64,000 bases of DNA from Amborella trichopoda (taxonomy: Eukaryota > Streptophyta > Magnoliopsida > Amborellales > Amborellaceae): assembly GCF_000471905.2 (NCBI RefSeq), contig NW_006499563.1, forward strand, positions 1,693,296-1,757,295, read 5' to 3'. Within the stretch, counting starts at the first letter, position 1, and every line of letters starts with the position of its first letter. Below, in pieces: positions 56,086 to 64,000 of this stretch. The notes below the pieces were generated by a model, which searched no databases, was not told where the DNA came from, and was given only the letters and a program-made list of their open reading frames with translations. Made by a program: the position numbers and the translations under genes.

Positions 56086-57440
56086 TTACCATTTAACTTA
56101 ATAATACTTTTATTTATTGAATTAATAATTTTTTTGACATTTTATTTAGAAAAAGGGGCTCAGTATTGTTTTTCGTTTTTTTTTTGGATGGCATGAATAA
56201 TTAAGTAAAATGGGGCTAATAATCAATTGAGAAGTCAATTTTTATTTTTTGCATGCATACTTTTTAGCAATGTTAGATCTCTATATACTATAGTATTGAA
56301 TTATTGTCTTAAAAATTTGAGGGTTTTGCTTTGATTTATTGTGATATTTCTATTATTTGATAATGTGATTTGCAGGGGAAACATAATGTATTTTTTAAAG
56401 TCTCATTTTTCTAAATTCACATATAAGTATTTATTATTTATTTATTTTATTTAATTCCACCCATCAGATTACAAATTTGATAGATATTTGGTGTTCATTT
56501 ATTTTGTATGGAATTGTTTTGTGTATAACATAATCTTAGTTACCTATATTAATAATAAAAGCATTATTATCTATAACATGTGTGCTTTTTTTTTTTTGTT
56601 GACAGATTTTTGTCGTTATCACAGATATGCAGAGTATGTATTCCTACATATAATTCACTCTACGACAAAGTTATAACATAAGAAAATAATATACAATATT
56701 ATAGTAAATATTATTAATCTAATTATGATAATCTATTTAGTATCGTAATTTTACGTTATTAGCCATTTAACCTTATAGTACTTTTATTTATTGAATTAAT
56801 AAAATTATTTTTTATTGGGTTCAAAATGAAGAAGTATATTGTTGGGCTTGTATAATTTGTGGCATTGACCTTTTATTTGGAAAAAAAGGTTCAATATTTA
56901 TTTTATTATATTTGGATAGTATGAAAATTGGGTAAATATGGCCAATAATTGAATGTCAATTTGTATTTTTTACATGTAGATTTTTTAGCAATTTTAGATC
57001 CCTATATAGGAGGGTATTCATTTTTTTAAATCACATGTAAGTATTAACTCTGTAACTTTTTTATTTAATTCCACGTATCAAATTATGAATTTGATATTTT
57101 GGAGTTCATTTATTTTTGATAGAATTTTTTTAGGTATAACATAAACTTAATTATGTATATTAATGATAAATTATAATTGTCTATAATATGTGTGAATTTG
57201 ATATTTTGGATAAATTTTTTTGTGTATAACATAAACTTAATTATGTATATTAATGATAAAATTATAATTATCTGTAATATGTGTGCTTTTTTTTTTTTGG
57301 GGACATATTTTTGTCGCTGTCATAGATGTACAGAGTATATATTCCTAAATAATTCACTCTGCATGGATTCTACATAGAATTTACTTTGTGGCAAAGTTAT
57401 AACATAAGCAAATAATATTCAATATTATAATAAATATTAT
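56086..57440. repeat. two tandem copies of an AT-rich unit of about 675 bp
   Basis: ACCATTTAACTTAATAATAC at about 56088 and GCCATTTAACCTTATAGTAC at about 56762 start two units that share, in order, the TTTATTTATTGAATTAATAA block, the GGGGCT/AATAATC-ATTGA block, TTTTTAGCAAT-TTAGATC, GTGTATAACATAA, a T-run with GACA-ATTTTTGTCG, and AAAGTTATAACATAAG. Divergence is considerable. The second copy contains a further internal duplication (57100-57260). Confidence 0.75.
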
Positions 57441-57586
57441 TAATCTATTTATGATTATCTAATCTATATAGATCATAATTTTAAATATTATTAATCTAAT
57501 TATGATTATCTAATCTATTTAGATCATAATTTTACTTTGTTTATGATAACGATTAGAATGACATCTTATTCTAATTTATTATAATT

Positions 57587-57665
57587 ATATAATGATGATG
57601 ATGATCATCATCCACTAAGCCTTTTCCTAACTTAGTTGGGGTTGGCTACATAAATTCTAGTCTTT
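57587..57665 (-). repeat. SINE-like 3' tail (Au-type), antisense
   Basis: The minus strand reads ATGTAGCCAACCCCAACTAA, GTTAGGAAAAGGCTTAGTGG and then GATGATGATCATCATCATC. This resembles a dispersed plant sequence (TAGCCxACCCCAACTxxGTTGGGxxAAGGCTT followed by a trinucleotide run) that I associate with Au-type SINE 3' ends. No tRNA-like 5' part was found. The family name is from memory and uncertain. Confidence 0.35.
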
Positions 57666-59430
57666 TATTCTGCTCTATTAAAAGTATAGTTATGTAGACA
57701 CTGTTATACATCATTTTTGATGTACTTGTATCCTCGAGGCGAGTAAGGAGAGAACCGGTGGTAACCTTGTCTTGTTGGTGCCCAATACGCCGTTAGACCT
57801 TTGAAGAAGTGTCAGAATGACCTTAAATTGCATGGGAGCGTAGTTTTGGATACCCCAAGGATACCTATAAAGTTTTGTCGCATTCTGACAAGTTTTGATA
57901 TTATCAGGATGAAACTTAGTTTTCAAATCTAGTTCCTATCATGCTGAAAAAAGACCATATAACTATAGCCCTATTTTTGGGTCTTAAAAAGGTACTAGAC
58001 TACCGCTGTTGGATCTGAAACATTGAGAAACTCACATGTACCAAATTTTGGCTCAATCGGACCCTCCGGGACTATTATGGGCCTAACTTACCATAAAAAA
58101 GTGGGTTGTACACTATTGCGGTGCAGCCTTAGTGAACTAGTTTCCATTTATGGAAACTATGTTTTCTCATTTCGAGATGATTTTCAAATGCTCATAACTC
58201 ACTTATTTTGATTGCAAGTAAGCTCAAATTTAGACACGAGCTAAATCTCGACGACCGATCATTTTGACATGTGGCACACATCATGACGTGGCCCAAAACA
58301 AGAGAATTTCTAAATAGATGATGGGCTCAAAACATGAAAATTCAGATTTTATAAAGAAGAACATCCAATTCTTTGAGATGCCATAGCTCAAGATCTCGAT
58401 GACGGATCGTTGCAAGTATGGGTTCGTTGCGGCCGTGCTTCGAATAGCTACAATTTTATATAATTTTTATGTATGATCGAAGGCTAGATGACACAAATTT
58501 TAAGGTCGAAAATGTCATACTTTTCCAGTTGTCAGAATCCAATTTTCGGGTGACTTCCCAAAATTGGAACGTGCTCAAACGAAGATCAAAATGGACAAAA
58601 TTTATTGTAAAATGATTGTGATAGCGCTCTCTTCAATTTGTGATCAAAATGAAGGCTTGGAATGTTATAGATCGTACCAAATTGACTTGGCCCGAGTTTG
58701 GGTTCTTCCTTAAAAATCTGCTTTAAGACGATCAAAGGGTATCAAAACATGTACAATGGTTCAAACATCGATTCTATGATGATTGATCACCCAAATTACC
58801 ACCGTAGACACCCAAAAAAGCTCCCAAGGCCTAGCAATGACAAGAAGCCCCTCATGGAGAGCTGTAGTTGTCATTTGTTGAAAAATGCTTAGAAGTATTT
58901 TAGTCATTCGGTCAAAAAACGGGATTAGTATTTTAATTCATAAAATGTGTATTTTTTTTGATAATTTTGGGTGTTTTTGAGCATTCCACTATTATTTAGT
59001 GGTTGCTCTATATAAGGAAACCCAAGTCAATTGTAATGGCGCTCTTGAACTCTTAAACACTTGGTCATTTGCAATCAAATTCTTAAGCATTTTAGAGTGA
59101 AGTTCTTGAATTCTTAGCTTGTTCTTTTATTTTGTTTTCAAGTTCAAGGTTCAAATGAGAGGAGATAGAAACATTTCCTTGAGAGAATACCCCTAGAACC
59201 ATACACATATTCCCTAGGATTCTTAGCTTCCATACACCCTTAGAACCCCTAACTCCTAGTCCTAACCCATACACCCTACACCCCACTTTAGCTTGCCTAC
59301 ACCCTAGCCTACACCATACACCCTACACCATATACCAAAGTGTCTCTTGAACTTTAGCCTACCCTATATACCCTAATTCTCGAACACCACACCCCGACGT
59401 AACCTATCTAAACCATACACCTAAGCCCTA
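57666..59430 (+). other. LTR-like or promoter region, no coding
   Basis: No gene recognised. CTATATAAGG at 59008-59017 is a good TATA box, followed about 30 bp on by AGTCAATTGTAATGG and a leader-like stretch rich in TTGAACTC/TTCTTGAATTC. Upstream (58150-58700) are repeated CTC(G)A-CGA-GATC phrases such as CTCGACGACCGATCATTTTG and CTCGATGACGGATCGTTGCA, as in some plant gypsy LTR upstream regions. The interval 59240-59400 has ACCCTACACC/CCCTA repeats. LTR ends were not located. Confidence 0.3.
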
Positions 59431-59432
59431 GA

Positions 59433-59545
59433 CCCTAGTCATGATCCACAAAGACCATGACCTCTCTCTTATGTGCATGCAAAGGGACCAATGAAAGTGC
59501 ACCTAGGTTAAAGCACATTCTAGGTCCACTCTCTCTGCTTTTTTT
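59433..59545. repeat. left copy of a gap-flanking duplication
   Basis: The sequence from CCCTAGTCATGATCCACAAA to GTCCACTCTCTCTGCTTT recurs at 59800-59910 after the CT run and gap, with many one-base indels in the second copy. Confidence 0.85.
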
Positions 59546-59779
<234 letters not shown>

Positions 59780-59799
59780 NNNNNNNNNNNNNNNNNNNN
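59780..59799. other. assembly gap (20 N)
   Basis: A short, fixed-size N run joins the CT microsatellite to a second copy of its left flank. A 20-N spacer often stands for a gap of unknown size. Confidence 0.95.
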
Positions 59800-59910
59800 C
59801 CTACGTCATGATCCACAAGACCATGACTCTCTCTTATGTGCATGTCAAGGACCGAACTGAAAGTAGCACCTACGTTAAGTACACATTCTAGTCCACTCTC
59901 TCTGCTTTTC
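59800..59910. repeat. right copy of the gap-flanking duplication
   Basis: It matches 59433-59545 but lacks or gains single bases in homopolymers (CACAAAGACC versus CACAAGACC, GCAAAGGGACC versus GTCAAGGACC). A CT-rich stretch follows again (59910-60030), as it does in the left copy. Confidence 0.85.
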
Positions 59911-60099
59911 TTCTCTTCTCTCTCTCTCTTCTTCTCTCTCTCTCTTCTCTCTTCTCTCTTCTTTCTCTCTCTCTTTTCTCTCTTTCTTTCTCTCTTCTCT
60001 TCCCCTCACTCTCTCTCTCTCTCTCTTGCTCCAACTCAGGATGGGTCCAAGCTCCCATCCTTCCCCCTCTCTCTTTTTCTCTTTCCTCTTCTATCTCGC

Positions 60100-60730
60100 T
60101 CTTTCCCTGGACCCACACCTAGGGTGGGCCCAGCCACCCACTCTCTCACCCTCACCTCTCTCATCCTCTCCCATCTGCCCTCATCTCTCCCAGCCACCCT
60201 CTCTCTCGCCTTCATTTCTCCCAGCCACCCTCACCCATCTGCCCTCATCTCTCTCACCCTCTCCCATCAACCCTTATCCCCCTCACGCTCCTATACCTCT
60301 GTCCACCCTCATCTCTTTCACCCTCTCCCCGCCAGCCTCATCTCTTTCACCCTCCCATCCGCCCTCATCATTATAACCTCCATCCGCCCTCACTCTCTTA
60401 GCACTCCTCTCCTCCCTCATCTCTCTAACCTCCATCTGCCCTCATCTCTCACTCCTCCATCTGCCCTCACTCTCTTAGCACTCCCTTATGTCCTCATCTC
60501 TCTAACCTCTATCCACCCTCATCTCTTTAACCTCCATACATATCTATCGCGCTTTAACCTCCATTCGCCCTCATCTCTTTGACCCTTATCTCTCTCATGC
60601 CCTAATCTCTATCCGCACTTCTCACGCCCTAACCTCTATCCACCCCCTCTCATTCCCTAACCTCTATTCGCCCCTCTCATGCCCTAACCTCTATCTGCCC
60701 CTCTCACGCCCTAACTTCTATCCACACTTT
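60100..60730. repeat. minisatellite of CCTCATCTCT and GCCCTAACCTCTATC units
   Basis: From 60120 to 60590, units of 20-45 bp contain CTCTAACCTCCATCTGCCCTCATC and variants. From 60595 to 60720, a 30-bp unit GCCCTAACCTCTATCCGCCC with CTCTCAC recurs five times. The open frame 59836-60582 is repeat-driven and lacks domains. Confidence 0.8.
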
Positions 60731-60801
60731 GTGAGCTCAGACCCCTACCTTACGTAGGTCCGTCACCACTTTGACCCCATTAACCCTTCTTTGACCCCAT
60801 T

Positions 60802-62638
60802 TGTAACAATCCTAACATTTCAAAAAAAAAAAAAAAAAAAAAGAAAAAAAAGAAGAAAAGATAGTTTTAAATAGGTGATGGTCCGTTTGAGCATGATGGT
60901 CCTTAGGGACCATCACTATTTTCAAAAGTTTTTACTTGGTTTAAAGTCTTGCTTGCTGCTTGCCACGTCCTTTAGTGGACGTGGTTTTCATATGTTAAAA
61001 ACGGACTTTTAATGCGACACCTCAGGTATGAGGTAGAGTCTAATAAATTAATATAATAATACGTTATAAGAATTTAAATAGGGGAGGTGAGCACTCCCTC
61101 CCTAGAAAATTTTGAGATCTCTCTCTCTCTGGTCGAAACACAGTGAACTCCTCTCTCGAATCGAATTTTTTATCGGAAGCTCCCTCTTAAATATTTGTGT
61201 GTAAGTGATATCGTCTTCCTGAAAAATAGTCTGTTTTTAATAAATAGCGATATTTCCGTCTAGGATCTTTATTTTATAAGTTTTGTGTGTAAGTGACTTC
61301 ATTGTCTTGAAAAATAATCCATTCTTTTTAAAAATAAAATGAAATAATTATTTCTGCTTATTATCATGAATTTTAAGTGCGATAAATTTTATGCTCACAC
61401 GACCTAATTATCTTGAAAAATAATCTTTTTAATAAAAATTGTGATATTTTATCTATGTTAGAAATTTTAAATGCTGTAAATTCTTAGAAAAATAAATTTA
61501 TTTATTTATCTTGTCGATTGTTAGAAAATTTTAGATACTATCAAATTATTAGAAATAAATGTGATATTTCTGCTTTTAGTAAAATTGTGAGATTTCTTTC
61601 TACTGTTTTAAAATATTTAGACATTCTGAATTTCATGTGCAAATGACTGCCTTATTATCTGAAAAATGATATTTTTGCATTTGATTATAGTATTGTTTTG
61701 AAATGTTTTATTGCAAATTAACATCCCATAAATTGTGATAATTCTGTATTCTTGAATTTTTATAAGAGTTTTTCTATACATATTAGATTGGAAATTATGC
61801 TAGAATGTCTTTACGAACTGCTACCTTTCTAAATTTGAGCCCAAATATTTGATTGGTTATTTTTAAAATGTTATTGAAAGTGACTGTTATTAATGGTTTC
61901 AGTGAAATTCATATCAATGATTTTAGTGATATATTGAGTACATGATATTGCTGCTTTCGAATGTTTAAAGAGATTTAGAAATACTTTAAGTATACAAGTG
62001 GACTCATCCGGTTCGCCGGTGAGGTATAAGTGGACCTATCTGGGACGTCGGTAGGGATTAAGTGGACTCATCCGGTACCCCGGTAAGGTATAAGTGGACC
62101 TGCAGGGATTAAGTGGACCTATCTGGGACGCCAATAGGGATTAAGTGGACCCATCAGGACGTTGATGGGGTATATAGGTGACCTACTTGGGATGCCAGTA
62201 GGGTATTTTGTGAAATCCTTTGAATTATGCACTGCCGTTAAAGTGTTATATGCATTTCAATCATTTGGATTGTATTTAATTGTGCATTTCTGAAGGTGAA
62301 ATTGTTATCTATAAATGCTAGTGCTCGCATTATTTTTTATTGACTTCCATTTTGAAATTTTGTTTATATCTTTCATCGATGATTATTTTTAGGATTATGA
62401 TGATCACTTACTAAGTAGCCAAACTCATCAAACTATGGTAAACATTTTTTCAGGATAACTACGGATTCATTTTGAGTGCTAGTCAAGATCAACCTTGGAA
62501 GATATTGTTGTTGTGCTAGCTTTCCTTTGTTACTTTGTAAGACCTCGCCACTGTAAATTTGTTCTATCAAGAGATGTATATATGTTTTGTCTGTCACATC
62601 TCAGGAATAACAGTATTGTAAATTCTTGGGGTGTGACA
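60802..62638 (+). mobile_element. solo Ty3/gypsy LTR, 1837 bp
   Basis: It starts TGTAACAATCCTAACATTTC and ends TTGGGGTGTGACA, with perfect CCATT duplications (60797-60801, 62639-62643). Such TGTAAC...GTGACA ends with an internal repeat block are typical of Tekay/Del-type chromovirus LTRs. A TTTAAATAGGG TATA-like box lies at about 61074 with a leader after it. No internal coding or second LTR is present. Confidence 0.85.
61996..62207 (+). repeat. six-copy 33-bp tandem repeat in the solo LTR
   Basis: Units such as AAGTGGACTCATCCGGTTCG and AAGTGGACCTATCTGGGACG, followed by CCGGTGAGGTAT or TCGGTAGGGATT, repeat at 32-37 bp. Units alternate between two variants in part of the array, suggesting a two-unit duplication step. 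Confidence 0.85.
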
Positions 62639-62643
62639 CCATT

Positions 62644-64000
62644 AACCCTTCTTTCACTCTCTTCTCTCTCTAAATCATACTTTAATTCCTCATTTACTTT
62701 ATTCTATTTTTACTCCATCATTCTTCTATCTCTCTCTTTATGCTGGTTGCTTCTTTCAATTCTTGAGCAATCGACTCGGGGTCGTCCTGAGATTGTGCCC
62801 CAGGGTTTTAACTGTTGGTTTGCTATTTTAACCACCATCTCGTATAGTGAAGTGATGTCATAAGAGACACTGATTCTCTTACACTAGGTCGCTCAGGTTG
62901 GGGTCATCTTGAGTCAACTTTCTTTAGAGTTCTTACCTTTTCGCTACTCTAATTGTTTGGGTGTTGAGAAACTTCTTTCTCTTCCACTTTCTTCTCACTT
63001 GATCACTTTCAGGGGCCTCTTTGGTTTAGGGACATAGTTATAGGCTTAGTCCTATAACTCCAATTTCCAACCGGGTATCAAGGCTTTGAGCCTGGTGCTT
63101 TCCTTGTCTCTGGTAATACCTCTTAGGAGAGGTTACGTAGGGAGGCTGCCCAATTTTCTTTGGGTCGTCTCTTCACCTTCTTTTATCTTCTTCTTCTTAT
63201 TTTTCTTCTTTTTCTCTCATTTTAAACCACATTCACCCATTCTTATTATCTCCTTTCTTCCCTCTCTTTCTTATCTCTTTAACCACACTCTACCCCCAAG
63301 AACTAAAGCCATTCACCCATAAAAAGGTACATCAGAGAGGAGTACATTCTATTAGGATCTCATTAGTAGTTTTTCAAGAAAGAGTCCAGGTGAGATATCG
63401 CGTTTCGAGAGCCGACCGAATTCAAATTGCGTTGTTGGACAGTTGGAGTGCTTTCATTAATTGATCTAAGAGAGAAATAGCCCTGACTTATCCCACGAAC
63501 TCAAACTGTGGTGAGGTAGGTGCTCGAGTTCATTTCTTCATTGCTTTAAAATCCTGTCACAAGTTGGACATACCTATCGGCACATGGCACATGAGCCGCA
63601 CACATGCTCGTGAGGTCAAGGCGGTTGTTTGAGAGGGGATATATCGGATTCGGGTTCTAGAGGGAGCCCGGGTGAGGCAGATCTAGGCTCGACTAACTGG
63701 CTGCTCCACTGAGGATAAGCCACCAATAGGTTGTTCAGTTTGCTCTTAGATAGATATTTCTGTTTGAACGTATTTTTCAGCACCTTGGTGCCTGATGTGG
63801 AATAAAGAGGAAGCAGGTCAATAAAGCTTGAAAAAACAATAGAAATCCCGACATTATCAGAATAGGCCCAGAACTGGTCAAGATCTTCATCAGCACTTCA
63901 AAAGGCCACTTTCCAAGTTTTATCACGATAAGACATGTCTAAGGCAGTGAACATAAAGAAACAATTTCAAAAAAATTAGCCTTTAGCACTCAGAAATGGA
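62644..64000. other. intergenic sequence at the window end, nothing certain
   Basis: Pyrimidine-rich stretches occur at 62650-62740 and 63160-63300. GGGGCCTCTTTGGTTTAGGG at 63012 looks like the end of a small transposon, but no partner end was found. The open frames (62495-62863 and 63086-63322) are hydrophobic or Ser-rich by composition and have no recognised domain. Confidence 0.3.

Noticed and set aside
59836-60582. 248-codon Ser/Pro/Leu-rich frame
   Set aside because: It arises from the CT run and the CCTCATCTCT minisatellite; no domain, and the start is inside the duplicated gap flank.
63012-63060. Small transposon starting GGGGCCTCTTTGG
   Set aside because: A plausible MITE end, but no inverted partner or target duplication could be found before the window ends.

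Overview
The window is nuclear DNA of a flowering plant with a repeat-rich genome. There is no prokaryotic gene structure. Most of the sequence is LTR retrotransposons (Ty1/copia and Ty3/gypsy), hAT, Mutator-like (MULE) and Tourist-like DNA transposons, and tandem repeats. Host coding sequence is sparse: one proline-rich extensin-like gene (10931-12661, +) looks intact, and a few short gene relics are visible. Species cannot be named from this window. Two runs of N (45114-45441 and 59780-59799) mark assembly gaps.

Left arm (1-8.7 kb): an antisense copia element runs from its 5' LTR (8738-7922) leftwards through gag, protease, integrase and the first part of reverse transcriptase. An antisense gypsy-type LTR that leaves the window cuts it at 2574. 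A hAT-type element (4855-7180, 8-bp target duplication) sits inside the copia gag, and a solo gypsy LTR (4916-6062, 5-bp duplication) sits inside the hAT element. The hAT element also carries a fragment resembling the N-terminus of auxilin-like proteins, flanked by two outward-facing snRNA-type promoter motifs. From 8.8 to 16.4 kb come a probable second hAT end, the extensin-like gene, gene relics and a 547-bp MULE-type MITE with a near-perfect 9-bp duplication.

Centre (16.4-41.8 kb): a Tourist-like element (16449-26718, TAA duplication) is filled with a CTCTCTAAAATTT minisatellite and is split by an 8.3-kb gypsy element (16690-25011) that keeps gag but shows no pol. Its 3' half, together with about 1 kb of LTR-like flank, has been amplified into six head-to-tail units of about 2.2 kb (25497-38668). 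To the right lie the antisense 3' end of another gypsy element, a copia gag relic and a 4-copy tandem repeat.

Right arm (43.4-64 kb): a head-to-tail cluster of MULE-type MITEs, two other small inverted-repeat elements, and a 9.6-kb autonomous-type MULE (46292-55903). The MULE carries a decayed FAR1-like transposase (minus strand) and a second, divergently placed candidate gene with a GRF-like zinc finger and a membrane segment (plus strand). Then follow AT-rich tandem repeats, an LTR-like promoter region, a CT microsatellite whose flank is duplicated across an assembly gap, and a complete solo gypsy LTR (60802-62638) with a 5-bp target duplication. The main interest lies in the nested insertion history, the macrosatellite and the two-gene MULE.
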